From assembly GCA_938036835.1 (NCBI GenBank), contig CALHWB010000056.1:1-23510 (forward strand): a stretch of 23,510 nucleotides of DNA, in the 5' to 3' direction. Of the stretch, positions 1 to 7,049 are shown piece after piece (within the stretch, counting starts at the first letter, position 1; every line of letters starts with the position of its first letter). The notes below the pieces were generated by a model. It searched no databases, was not told the DNA's origin, and was given only the letters and a program-made list of their open reading frames with translations. A program made the translations under genes and the position numbers. The stretch is from an uncultured Propionibacterium sp. GTDB lineage: Bacteria; Actinomycetota; Actinomycetes; Propionibacteriales; Propionibacteriaceae.

Positions 1-351
1 GTGGCTGCGGTGCGGGCCGGCCGCGTGGTTTGTTTGGTCGCGGACCGGGATTTCGGACGGCGCGGTCTATCGGTGGGCTGGCCAACCCCGGATGGAGAGC
101 GTGAATTGACCATACCGGCTGGCCCGGTGCTGATCGCGCAGCAGACTGGGGCTGCCTTGGTGGGTGTCGGCTGTTGGTTCGAGGGCGGCCGGCTGGGTAT
201 CGACATCAGCGCTCCCATAGCGCACGCGCCAGGGCTTGCCGGGGCAAGGCAGATGGGCCAAGAGCTCGTTCGGTACTTCGCTGCGCAGATCCGGATGCAC
301 CCGGCTGACTGGCACATGATGCAACGGTTCTTCCCGAGAGAGGTCGTATGA
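1..351 (+). CDS. Phosphatidylinositol mannoside acyltransferase (PatA-like), 3' part only
   Basis: This is the C-terminal 116 residues of an LpxL/HtrB-type lysophospholipid acyltransferase; the start lies left of the window. Visible family features are a VADRDFGRRG-like segment, the hydrophobic IPAGPVLIAQQTGA stretch, and the closing HPADWHMMQRFF, which matches the usual HPxDWHMxQ ending of actinobacterial PatA proteins. In mycobacteria PatA adds a fatty acid to the 6-position of the mannose of PIM at the inner leaflet of the cytoplasmic membrane. Its stop overlaps the pimA start by ATGA (348-351), as expected for a PIM-synthesis operon. The catalytic HxxxxD motif would lie upstream and is not seen, so activity cannot be judged. 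Confidence 0.85.
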   Translation: MAAVRAGRVVCLVADRDFGRRGLSVGWPTPDGERELTIPAGPVLIAQQTGAALVGVGCWFEGGRLGIDISAPIAHAPGLAGARQMGQELVRYFAAQIRMHPADWHMMQRFFPREVV

Positions 352-1499
352 GAGTCGGACTGGTCTGCCCCTACTCGTTTACCCGTCCCGGAGGAGTGCA
401 AAACCATGTGCTTGGCCTGGCTGGCTGGATGAAGACCCAGGGCCATCAGGTCGCGATCCTGGCGCCCGGTTGTCCGCCGAACGGCATGCTGGCCGATTAC
501 GGGCTCAACGCTGAGGAGTACACCACCGGCGGCAAGGCGGTACCGCTCAAGGCGAACGGTTCGGTGGCGCGCATCAACTTTGGGGTTGGGCCCCTACGCC
601 GGGCCAAACGCTGGTTGGACCAGGGGGACTATGATGCGGTTCACCTGCACGAACCGATGACCCCCAGCCTGTGCCTGCTAACGCTGTGGCTAACCGACCG
701 GCCTGTCACGGCAACCTTCCACACCAACGCGCCGATCAGCCCTACGCTGAAACGCATCAACCAGATGCTGCCGGGGGCAATCAAACGGCTGGACGCCACG
801 ATCGCGGTGTCCTCGGTGGCGGCCAAGGTGGCCAAGGGACATACCGGGGTGCGTCCGGTGGTAATAGGCAATGGCGTGGCCATCGACGACTACGTGCTGC
901 ATCCAACGACCACCCGGTGGCGGGGCGGGGATCATCCACGGATCACCTTCCTGGGCCGCTACGAGGAGCCGCGCAAAGGATTCCAGGTGCTGACAGCCGC
1001 ATTGCCTTTGATCCGGGCGATCTACCCCGATGTCGAAGTTGTGGTGATCGGCCATGGTGGACGGATGTCGATCGAGGGGGTCCGGTTCGTCGGCGGGGTG
1101 AGCGACGCTGAACGCAATCGCTGGTTGGGGGTCAGCGATGTCTATATTGCGCCCCAGACTGGCCGGGAGAGCTTCGGTATCGTACTGATCGAGGCGCTGG
1201 CCTGTGGAGCACCGGTGGTGGCCTCCGAATTGCCCGCCTTTACCGAGGTGCTGTCCGACGACCAGGGCGTTTGCGGGCACACCTTCCGCACCGGCAACTC
1301 GGCCGCTTTGGCTCGGGCGATCGTCGCCAGCCTTGAGGAGGCTCGCGATCTGCGACTGCGGCGCGGGCGGAGGCTGGCCGCCAGCTATGACTGGTCGGTG
1401 ATCGGTCCACAGGTCCTGGCCATGTACGAACTGGCAGCCGACAATCGTTTCCACGCCGTGGACGCGGCGAAGGGCCGCGCCCGGCGGGTCATCGCCTAG
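348..1499 (+). CDS. pimA: Phosphatidyl-myo-inositol alpha-mannosyltransferase PimA (GT4)
   Basis: A 383-residue GT4, GT-B-fold glycosyltransferase that transfers mannose from GDP-mannose to phosphatidylinositol, the first PIM step, on the cytosolic membrane face. The N-terminus has the acceptor-side loop PGGVQNHV, followed by FHTNAPISP and the donor-domain segment FLGRYEEPRKGF carrying the Arg/Lys pair. The EX7E motif (ESFGIVLIE) has its first glutamate at residue 274, the same number as the catalytic-region Glu274 of mycobacterial PimA. The start overlaps the acyltransferase stop by ATGA. The next gene begins 9 nt after its stop. Length and motifs fit PimA better than other GT4 enzymes, and the acyltransferase neighbour supports this. 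Confidence 0.92.
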   Translation: MRVGLVCPYSFTRPGGVQNHVLGLAGWMKTQGHQVAILAPGCPPNGMLADYGLNAEEYTTGGKAVPLKANGSVARINFGVGPLRRAKRWLDQGDYDAVHLHEPMTPSLCLLTLWLTDRPVTATFHTNAPISPTLKRINQMLPGAIKRLDATIAVSSVAAKVAKGHTGVRPVVIGNGVAIDDYVLHPTTTRWRGGDHPRITFLGRYEEPRKGFQVLTAALPLIRAIYPDVEVVVIGHGGRMSIEGVRFVGGVSDAERNRWLGVSDVYIAPQTGRESFGIVLIEALACGAPVVASELPAFTEVLSDDQGVCGHTFRTGNSAALARAIVASLEEARDLRLRRGRRLAASYDWSVIGPQVLAMYELAADNRFHAVDAAKGRARRVIA

Positions 1500-1508
1500 G
1501 GTTGAGGT

Positions 1509-2159
1509 GTGGCTATCGAACAGGCCGGGGAGCAGCCCGAAACCGACCAGAGGGTCACTGTGGTGCCCCGGCGATCAGGAGCTGACCGGATCTGGACGAT
1601 CCCCAATGCCCTGAGTTTTCTACGACTGCTCGGTGTGCCGTTCTTTCTGCTGCTGATCCTGGTCGAACGCGATGTGGCTGCGGTGGTGGTGTTGGGTGTG
1701 GCGAGCCTCAGCGATCTGGTGGATGGCCGCATCGCTCGCAGATTCAATCAGATATCCCGGCTGGGTGAGGTTCTGGATCCGGCGGCCGACCGACTGTACA
1801 TTTTGGCCACGGTGATCGGTCTGGCAGCTCGCGGCATTATTCCCTGGTGGCTGCTGCTGATACTGGTGGGGCGGGATGTCATGCTGGCCATGATGTGGCC
1901 GGCGGTGCGAGCACGCGGCTATGCCAGCCTACCGGTGAACTTCATCGGTAAGGCGGCTACCTTCTGCTTGCTGTACGCGTTGCCGCTGATCCTGCTGGGT
2001 GCCGGCCCTTGGCCGGTATCGCCGGCGGCCAAGGTGACGGGTTGGGCCTTTGCCCTGTGGGGCGCCTATCTCTACTGGTGGGCGGGTCTGTTATATCTGC
2101 GTCAGACCCGTGAACTGGTGGCTACCCGACCTAGGAATGAGATCGGAGATGGTCGATGA
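1509..2159 (+). CDS. CDP-alcohol phosphatidyltransferase (PgsA2-like)
   Basis: A 216-residue integral membrane protein that should swap CMP of a CDP-lipid for an alcohol. The complete signature D-x2-DG-x2-AR-x8-G-x3-D-x3-D is present at residues 69-94 (Asp69, Asp72, Asp90 and Asp94 are the metal and catalytic acids), with hydrophobic helices around and after it. Position before DUF881 - small basic - DUF881 - gcvH - garA matches mycobacterial Rv1822 (pgsA2), whose exact alcohol is uncertain; a phosphatidylglycerophosphate synthase is commonly assumed. Phosphatidylinositol phosphate synthase is an alternative because pimA is adjacent, but that enzyme normally precedes patA, outside this window. 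The start is a GTG. Its stop overlaps the next gene by ATGA. Confidence 0.85.
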   Translation: MAIEQAGEQPETDQRVTVVPRRSGADRIWTIPNALSFLRLLGVPFFLLLILVERDVAAVVVLGVASLSDLVDGRIARRFNQISRLGEVLDPAADRLYILATVIGLAARGIIPWWLLLILVGRDVMLAMMWPAVRARGYASLPVNFIGKAATFCLLYALPLILLGAGPWPVSPAAKVTGWAFALWGAYLYWWAGLLYLRQTRELVATRPRNEIGDGR

Positions 2160-2941
2160 GTGCCGAGCCTGCCCGGCGGCGGGTACTTGACGCTTCGATG
2201 GAACTGTTGAACTCGATTCAACGAGAAACCATCGAGCCGGAGTATGCGCAGTTCGCCGCAAACGGCACCTCCAGACGTGGCCGGATCGGCTGGCTGGTTG
2301 TCCTGGTGGGGTTGCTCGCCGGCTTGATGTTCACCACATCGGCTCTGAACGCCGGCCGTGGTACGCCTGCTGCGGTAACTGAGCGAAACGAGTTGCTCGC
2401 CCAGATCGCGGCCGCCGAACAACGCAATGCCGAGTTGCATGATCAGGCGATGGAAATGGAAACCCAGATCCAACGGTTGGAGGAGCAACTGGATTCCGGC
2501 ATCGATCAGGATGAGCAGGCCGCGATCTGGTCCGGTCAGATAGCGGTAAGCGGGCCGGGCGTGCTGTTGGTGATCCACGACAATCCGCAGGACACTGGTG
2601 GGGTGCTGGTCGACCAGGACCTGCGTCAGGTCATCAACGGTTTGTGGCTGGCCGGTGCGGAAGCGATCGCGATCAATGGATATCGACTGAGCGCACGAAC
2701 CGCTATCCGGCAGGCTGGATCGGCCATCACGGTGGACTACCGCTCGATGACCACTCCCTACCAGATCGAGGCCATCGGCCCCCCGGGTGGGCTGCTGGAT
2801 GGCTTCCAGCGCAACTCCGGTGGTGCGTGGCTGAACTTCTTGCGCCGCAATCACGGCGTCTCGTGGTCTATAACCCAGTCGGCGAAACTGGAACTGGGCG
2901 CAGATACCGGTTTGGGTGTGGATCGTGCGAGGATTCGTTGA
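2156..2941 (+). CDS. DUF881 membrane-anchored coiled-coil protein (first copy)
   Basis: A 261-residue DUF881 family protein (like Rv1823). It has a short cytosolic N-terminus, one membrane segment at about residues 44-66, a coiled coil at about 76-113 rich in Glu/Gln/Leu, and then the DUF881 globular domain, which starts near SGPGVLLVIHD and should lie outside the membrane. The molecular function is not known; the family sits in envelope and division clusters of Gram-positives. The start overlaps the phosphatidyltransferase stop by ATGA, so the two are translationally coupled. It is one of two divergent DUF881 copies flanking the small basic protein. Confidence 0.88.
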   Translation: MSAEPARRRVLDASMELLNSIQRETIEPEYAQFAANGTSRRGRIGWLVVLVGLLAGLMFTTSALNAGRGTPAAVTERNELLAQIAAAEQRNAELHDQAMEMETQIQRLEEQLDSGIDQDEQAAIWSGQIAVSGPGVLLVIHDNPQDTGGVLVDQDLRQVINGLWLAGAEAIAINGYRLSARTAIRQAGSAITVDYRSMTTPYQIEAIGPPGGLLDGFQRNSGGAWLNFLRRNHGVSWSITQSAKLELGADTGLGVDRARIR

Positions 2942-2960
2942 ACCAAGCTAGGAGTTGGAC

Positions 2961-3293
2961 ATGTTGGCTGTGATCGGGCTGGTGGTTGGAATCGTGCTTG
3001 CGCTGGTGTTGCGCCCAGAGCTACCGGTGTGGCTACAGCCGTATCTGCCGATCATGATCGTCGCCGCGCTGGATGCGCTGGTGGGGGCCGCTCGGGCGAG
3101 CCTGGAACGGACCTTTTCCGATCGGGTGTTTGCGGTTTCGTTTATCTCCAATGTGGCCATTGCGGCGCTGATCGTTTGGCTGGGTGACCTGATCGGGGTG
3201 GGCGCGCAACTGTCCACGGCGGTCCTGGTGGTGCTCGGCATTCGCATCTTCACCAATTCTGCGGTGATCAGGCGGGCGGTGTTGCATGCCTGA
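2961..3293 (+). CDS. sbp: Small basic protein (DUF1290/Sbp family), membrane
   Basis: A 110-residue, very hydrophobic protein with about three membrane segments; the middle loop ALDALVGAARASLER and the segment SFISNVAIAALIVWLGD are typical of the DUF1290 small basic protein family (like Rv1824; Sbp near ftsZ in Bacillus). Function is unknown. I chose ATG at 2961 because a TAGGAG ribosome-binding site (2949-2954) stands 6 nt upstream; a TTG at 2955 is in frame but too close to that site. Its end overlaps the next DUF881 gene by 8 nt. Confidence 0.85.
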   Translation: MLAVIGLVVGIVLALVLRPELPVWLQPYLPIMIVAALDALVGAARASLERTFSDRVFAVSFISNVAIAALIVWLGDLIGVGAQLSTAVLVVLGIRIFTNSAVIRRAVLHA

Positions 3294-4020
3294 GTTGCCC
3301 ACCAATCTGCCGGTACGTCAACGACTGTTGAGCCTGCTGCGGCCGTCGCGTGGCCAGATCGCCTGGGCGGTGGCGCTGTGCCTGGTTGCGATGGCGGTGG
3401 TGATGCAGATTCAGTCCACCAGGGCCGGTGATCGGTATGCCGGTATGCGCCGTGATGACCTGGTTTCTTTGTTGGATGGGCTCACTCAGGAAACCGACCG
3501 GCTACAAGCCGAGATCGCCGAACTGGAGCGGACCCGCGATGCCCTGCAGTCGGGAGCTGACGCCAGCGAGATAGCCCAGGCGGAGGCTCGGCGACGGGCT
3601 GATGGCCTGGCTATTCTGGCGGGTACGGTGCCGGCGAGCGGGCCCGGGGTTCGGATCACGATCTCTGCACCGGAGGGTCGTATCGGTGCCGACCTGATTC
3701 TGGATGCCGTCCAGGAACTCCGGGACGCCGGAGCCGAGGTGATTGAGTTCAACGACCGGATTAGACTGGTTGCTCAGTCCTGGGTCGGTGAGCGAGACGG
3801 TACCCTGGTGATCGACGATCAGGAACTTCACCTGCCGATCAGGATTGAGGCCATCGGCAGCACGCATGAGTTGGCCGAGGCGATGCGCTTTCGCGGAGGA
3901 CTGGTCAGTCGCATCGAAAGCCAACAGGTGGGTGGTTCGGTGGCGATCGATCAGCGCGATGAAATCCAGATCACTAGCCTCTATGAGTCACGGGCTCCGC
4001 AATACGCCCGCCCTAGCTGA
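3286..4020 (+). CDS. DUF881 membrane-anchored coiled-coil protein (second copy)
   Basis: A 244-residue DUF881 protein (like Rv1825). It has a cytosolic arginine-rich N-terminus, a membrane segment at about residues 24-42, a coiled-coil stretch at about 58-105, and the DUF881 domain beginning near ASGPGVRITIS. It shares layout with the first copy but differs widely in sequence, so the pair is an old duplication. The gene starts inside the last 8 nt of the small basic protein gene and ends the tight part of the operon, 60 nt before gcvH. No enzymatic motif is seen; a structural or regulatory envelope role is inferred from family context only. Confidence 0.87.
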   Translation: MPELPTNLPVRQRLLSLLRPSRGQIAWAVALCLVAMAVVMQIQSTRAGDRYAGMRRDDLVSLLDGLTQETDRLQAEIAELERTRDALQSGADASEIAQAEARRRADGLAILAGTVPASGPGVRITISAPEGRIGADLILDAVQELRDAGAEVIEFNDRIRLVAQSWVGERDGTLVIDDQELHLPIRIEAIGSTHELAEAMRFRGGLVSRIESQQVGGSVAIDQRDEIQITSLYESRAPQYARPS

Positions 4021-4080
4021 GAACGATCCGGTCGGGGCGCTAGCGTTAGGGCTGAAACCCCACCAAACACAGGAGGACGC

Positions 4081-4476
4081 ATGGACGATCTGCCCGCCGA
4101 TCTTGTTTTTCACCCTGACCACGAATGGGTTCGTGTAGATGAAGGCAGTGCTGCCCGGGTCGGTTTGACCGGCCCAGCCGTCGCAAGGCTGCATGACATC
4201 GTGCATATTTCCCTGCCCACCGTGGGAACATCGGTGGTGGCCGGGGACGCCTGCGGAGAGATCAAGTCAACGAAGGCCCACGCCAGCTTCTTAGCGCCGG
4301 TGTCTGGTGTGGTGACCCGGGTTAACGAGGCAGTGCGGGAGCGCCGCGAACTGATCAGCCAGGACCCTTATGGGGATGGCTGGTTATTCGAAATCGAGAT
4401 GAGCGACCCGGGCGAGTTGACCGATCTGCTTGATCGTGACCGCTACGCTGAGTTGATGGCCCGCACCGGCGAGTAG
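4081..4476 (+). CDS. gcvH: Glycine cleavage system H protein-like lipoyl carrier
   Basis: A 131-residue lipoyl-domain protein. The attachment lysine is Lys65 in the motif EIKSTKA, followed by LAPVSGVVTRVNEAV and the family ending LISQDPYGDGWLFEI. GcvH carries the aminomethyl group between the P and T proteins in glycine cleavage, and can also be a lipoyl relay. No gcvP or gcvT is in the window; the location next to a GarA-like gene is the conserved actinobacterial position (Rv1826). One deviation is LHD where most family members have LGD before the IVxxxLP strand. A strong AGGAGG site at 4071-4076 precedes the ATG at a good distance. Confidence 0.9.
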   Translation: MDDLPADLVFHPDHEWVRVDEGSAARVGLTGPAVARLHDIVHISLPTVGTSVVAGDACGEIKSTKAHASFLAPVSGVVTRVNEAVRERRELISQDPYGDGWLFEIEMSDPGELTDLLDRDRYAELMARTGE

Positions 4477-4496
4477 GCCATGGTGGTGCGGGGCAC

Positions 4497-4512
4497 TGCA
4501 CTAAACTGTGCA
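4497..4512 (+). promoter_or_regulatory. Putative promoter -10 inside an inverted repeat, upstream of the FHA gene
   Basis: The hexamer TAAACT (4502-4507) resembles a -10 element and is framed exactly by the arms TGCAC (4497-4501) and GTGCA (4508-4512). A repressor bound here would cover the -10. No good -35 is visible. It lies 57 nt before the chosen FHA start, inside the 92-nt gap after gcvH. Confidence 0.35.
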
Positions 4513-4568
4513 CCAATCCAACCAGTGTGGGTTGCCCCCCAAACTCTAGGACGACGAGGGAGCCTGGG

Positions 4569-5069
4569 ATGATGGTCGAATGCGCGAGGTGTGGACACGC
4601 CAATCCTGCAGGGAGTAATTTTTGCGCCAAATGCGGTGCGCCGCTGACCGGTGTCCCAGCTGCTTCCGAAACCACGCGCGTGATCATCGTCCCGGAGGAG
4701 GATCCCAGGACCTTGGAGATCAGCGCCGAGGACGCCGATGCGTTGAGTACCCTGCCGGCGGGCAATGCCTTGCTGATCGTTACCCGCGGCCCCGATGTGG
4801 GCGCTCGGTATCTCCTTGACAAGGAAGTCGTTACCGCTGGGCGGAGCCCGAAGTCGGATATTTTCCTGGATGACATCACGGTTTCGCGGCATCATGCCGA
4901 ATTCGTGATGGGGGAAGGCCAGGTGACCTTGATGGACAAGGGCAGCCTGAACGGTACCTATGTGAATCGCACTTTGGTGGATCAGGGCGCGGTATTGCGT
5001 CCCGGCGACGAAGTGCAGATCGGCAAATTCCGGATGCTGTTTTTCGTTAGCGAGCACGGGTTGCGCTGA
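4569..5069 (+). CDS. garA: FHA-domain protein, GarA/OdhI-like, with N-terminal zinc ribbon
   Basis: A 166-residue protein. Residues 5-22 form a CxxC-x10-CxxC zinc ribbon; residues 34-36 are ETT, matching the Ser/Thr-kinase phosphorylation motif (ETTSVFR) of GarA and OdhI; residues 65-160 are an FHA domain with Gly91-Arg92, Ser106-Arg107-His108-His109 and Asn128-Gly129. In mycobacteria and corynebacteria, the unphosphorylated form binds and inhibits 2-oxoglutarate dehydrogenase and phosphorylation by PknB/PknG relieves this by self-binding. The same metabolic switch is inferred here. The zinc ribbon is not in GarA or OdhI of those genera. I chose the ATG at 4569, 7 nt after GAGGGA (4556-4561). 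The stop overlaps the ftsR start by one base. Confidence 0.85.
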   Translation: MMVECARCGHANPAGSNFCAKCGAPLTGVPAASETTRVIIVPEEDPRTLEISAEDADALSTLPAGNALLIVTRGPDVGARYLLDKEVVTAGRSPKSDIFLDDITVSRHHAEFVMGEGQVTLMDKGSLNGTYVNRTLVDQGAVLRPGDEVQIGKFRMLFFVSEHGLR

Positions 5070-5758
5070 TGCCCCCAGCGGCCAAACGCAGTATCGGCCA
5101 GGTTCTACCGTTACTGAAGTCAGAGTTTCCAGATATTTCGGTGTCCAAGATCAGATTTCTGGAAAGCGAGGGTTTGGTTGCGCCCGAGCGCGCTCCATCC
5201 GGTTATCGAAAGTACGCCGAGGCAGATGTCGAACGATTGCGCTATATCTTGCGCATGCAGCGTGATCACTATTTGCCGCTGAAGGTCATACGGGAGAACC
5301 TGGCCATGATGGATCGCGGCCTGGAGCCCCCCGAGGCGGGCCCGGCCGCGCCCGTCGAACCGGTGCTGTCTGGGCCAATGCCGGAGCCGGGTCGGGCACA
5401 AAACAAGCGTCCCATGAAGCTGACCCGCCGAGAACTGCTGCAGGTCAGCGGCCTGTCGGAGGCGGTGCTGATCGAGATGGAACGCCAGCAGATGATCCTA
5501 CCCCGCCGTGGTTCCATCTACTACGGCCGGGAGGCCCTGACACTTTGCGTGGTCACTCGGAAACTACAGGCTTATGGCATGGACACCCGACACCTGCGGG
5601 CCATCAAACAGGCTGCCGAGCGTGAGGCCGGACTCATCGAACAGGCCATATCTCCGCACCTAGCGCGCAGCCAGCATCCGGCACGCACGGTACACGATGT
5701 CAGTCAATTGGTGATGCATGCCCATGCTGCTCTCATGTACACCTTGCTGGAGCGCTGA
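5069..5758 (+). CDS. ftsR: MerR-family transcriptional regulator FtsR
   Basis: A 229-residue MerR-type regulator. An N-terminal winged helix (about residues 8-80) contains SKIRFLESEGLVAPERAPSG and YRKYAEADVERLRYIL. A proline-rich linker (about 90-115) leads to a second helical region (LTRRELLQVSGLSEAVLIEMERQ), the known layout of Rv1828 and of corynebacterial FtsR. FtsR activates ftsZ transcription in Corynebacterium glutamicum and so controls division; that role is inferred here. It is coupled to the FHA gene (TGATG overlap) and is the third member of the conserved gcvH-garA-ftsR order. No effector-binding cysteines are seen. Confidence 0.9.
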   Translation: MPPAAKRSIGQVLPLLKSEFPDISVSKIRFLESEGLVAPERAPSGYRKYAEADVERLRYILRMQRDHYLPLKVIRENLAMMDRGLEPPEAGPAAPVEPVLSGPMPEPGRAQNKRPMKLTRRELLQVSGLSEAVLIEMERQQMILPRRGSIYYGREALTLCVVTRKLQAYGMDTRHLRAIKQAAEREAGLIEQAISPHLARSQHPARTVHDVSQLVMHAHAALMYTLLER

Positions 5759-5800
5759 ACCGGCCGGAACGGTCGCTGGCTCAGCCGGGGCCGGGCGGCC

Positions 5801-5806
5801 TATGGT
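5801..5806 (+). promoter_or_regulatory. Putative -10 element for the DUF151 gene (leaderless)
   Basis: TATGGT stands 6 nt before the ATG at 5813, so transcription would begin at or next to the start codon. There is no Shine-Dalgarno sequence, which agrees with a leaderless message. No clear -35 is visible. Confidence 0.4.
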
Positions 5807-5812
5807 GGAAAC

Positions 5813-6274
5813 ATGATCGAGTTGGACGTGATGGGCGTGCGAGTCGAGGTGCCGTCCAATGCGCCGCTGCTGTTGCTAAAGGAATCGGGAGGACCACGCT
5901 ATCTGCCGATCTGGATTGGCGCGGCCGAGGCGTCCGCAATCGTGAATGCCCTGGAGGGGGTGGTCCCGCAGCGTCCGCTCACCCATGATCTGATGGCCGA
6001 TATGCTCGCCGAATTGGGCCATCGGGAGATCGCAGCCGAGATCACCACCGTGATCGATGGCACCTTCTATGCGGAATTGACCATCGATGGCCATGTGATC
6101 AGCGCTCGTCCTTCCGATGTTGTCGCTTTGGCGTTGCGGTCGGGCTTCCGAGTGCGGTGCCCAGCAGTCCTGATGGATCAAGTAGGGGTTGAGCTTTTTG
6201 AGCCGGCCGAGGATGAGGTGGAGAAGTTCCGCGAGTTCCTGGATACCATCACTCCGGACGATTTTGAGGGCTGA
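5813..6274 (+). CDS. DUF151 (bifunctional nuclease-like) protein
   Basis: A 153-residue DUF151 protein (like Rv1829). Typical segments are the opening VxVxVPSNAPLLLLKE, LPIWIGAAEASAI, RPLTHDLMADML and the closing RPSDVVALALR region followed by an acidic tail. Plant homologues were described as bifunctional DNase/RNase; in bacteria the role is unproven, so this is a family label rather than a demonstrated activity. It lies between the two MerR regulators in the order conserved across Actinobacteria. The start is supported by a -10-like TATGGT 6 nt upstream and by absence of a longer conserved N-terminus. Confidence 0.88.
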   Translation: MIELDVMGVRVEVPSNAPLLLLKESGGPRYLPIWIGAAEASAIVNALEGVVPQRPLTHDLMADMLAELGHREIAAEITTVIDGTFYAELTIDGHVISARPSDVVALALRSGFRVRCPAVLMDQVGVELFEPAEDEVEKFREFLDTITPDDFEG

Positions 6275-6381
6275 CTCGCTTGCCAAACGCTGGTTTTGGG
6301 AACCTGGTGGGCAATGCAGACGGATCTGGCGCCGAGGCGGCGACGCGACTGGCCGGTGGTTGTCGAGCCGCGCGGCCCTCC

Positions 6382-6414
6382 TTGACGGCTGAATGCCAAC
6401 GGTGAAGTTACACT
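6382..6414 (+). promoter_or_regulatory. Putative promoter of the second MerR gene, wide spacer
   Basis: TTGACG (6382-6387) is followed after 19 nt by GTTACA (6407-6412) or after 21 nt by TACACT (6409-6414). Spacers of 19-20 nt are typical of promoters activated by MerR-type regulators, so autoregulation is possible. A loose TTAC ... GTAA pair overlaps the -10. Confidence 0.35.
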
Positions 6415-6460
6415 GCTGTAGTAAGACAGGGCAGCCAGAATAGGGAATAGGAGAGTCGCG

Positions 6461-7030
6461 GTGCGGAGTTCCCAGGCGGAGCAGGCAGCACCCCGTGAGG
6501 GTGCGCAGGAGGCCTTGTTTGACGGCGATTTCAGCCCGATGCCAGATGGCATGGGTTTTAGAGGGCCGGTGACCTGCAGTGTGGTGGGCATAACCTACCG
6601 GCAGTTGGACTACTGGGCACGTACCGGGCTGGTCAACCCCGAGATCCGGGGGGCAGGCGGGTCTGGTACCCAGCGGCTATACTCCTTTCGTGACATCCTG
6701 CTGCTAAAGGTGGTGAAGCGCTTGTTGGATGCGGGCATCTCATTGCAGCAGATCCGTACTGCGATCGATCATCTGCGGGCACGCGGCATCCAGGATCTTT
6801 CCGAAGTTACCTTGATGAGCGACGGTGCCTCGGTGTACGAGGCCACCAATGATCACGAGGTTGTTGATCTATTGCGCGGTGGGCAGGGGATGTTCGCTAT
6901 CGCCTTAGGCGGAGTCTGGCGGGATATCGAGGGCAGCTTGGCCCGGATACCTACCGAGCGGGTGATCGGTGATGAACCGCAACTCGGCGATGAACTGGCG
7001 CTGCGCCGCCAACGCCGGATGGCCAACTGA
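6461..7030 (+). CDS. MerR-family transcriptional regulator (Rv1830-like)
   Basis: A 189-residue regulator with a variable N-terminus (about 1-38), then a MerR winged helix with ITYRQLDYWARTGLVNPEIRG and TQRLYSFRDILLLKVVKRLLDAGISLQQIR (about 44-103), and a C-terminal domain containing GQGMFAIALGGVWRDIE. This matches the actinobacterial Rv1830 family (ResR/McdR in mycobacteria, linked to growth and division control). The GTG start at 6461 is supported by AGGAGAG at 6449-6455. A promoter-like site precedes it, so it is probably transcribed separately from the DUF151 gene as well as by read-through. Confidence 0.87.
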   Translation: MRSSQAEQAAPREGAQEALFDGDFSPMPDGMGFRGPVTCSVVGITYRQLDYWARTGLVNPEIRGAGGSGTQRLYSFRDILLLKVVKRLLDAGISLQQIRTAIDHLRARGIQDLSEVTLMSDGASVYEATNDHEVVDLLRGGQGMFAIALGGVWRDIEGSLARIPTERVIGDEPQLGDELALRRQRRMAN

Positions 7031-7049
7031 ACCCGGTCCCACCGGGTCG

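Noticed and set aside
690..1454. 254-codon antisense open frame inside pimA
   Set aside because: It mirrors the third-position GC bias of pimA, lacks any recognisable domain and has no ribosome-binding site; a shadow frame.
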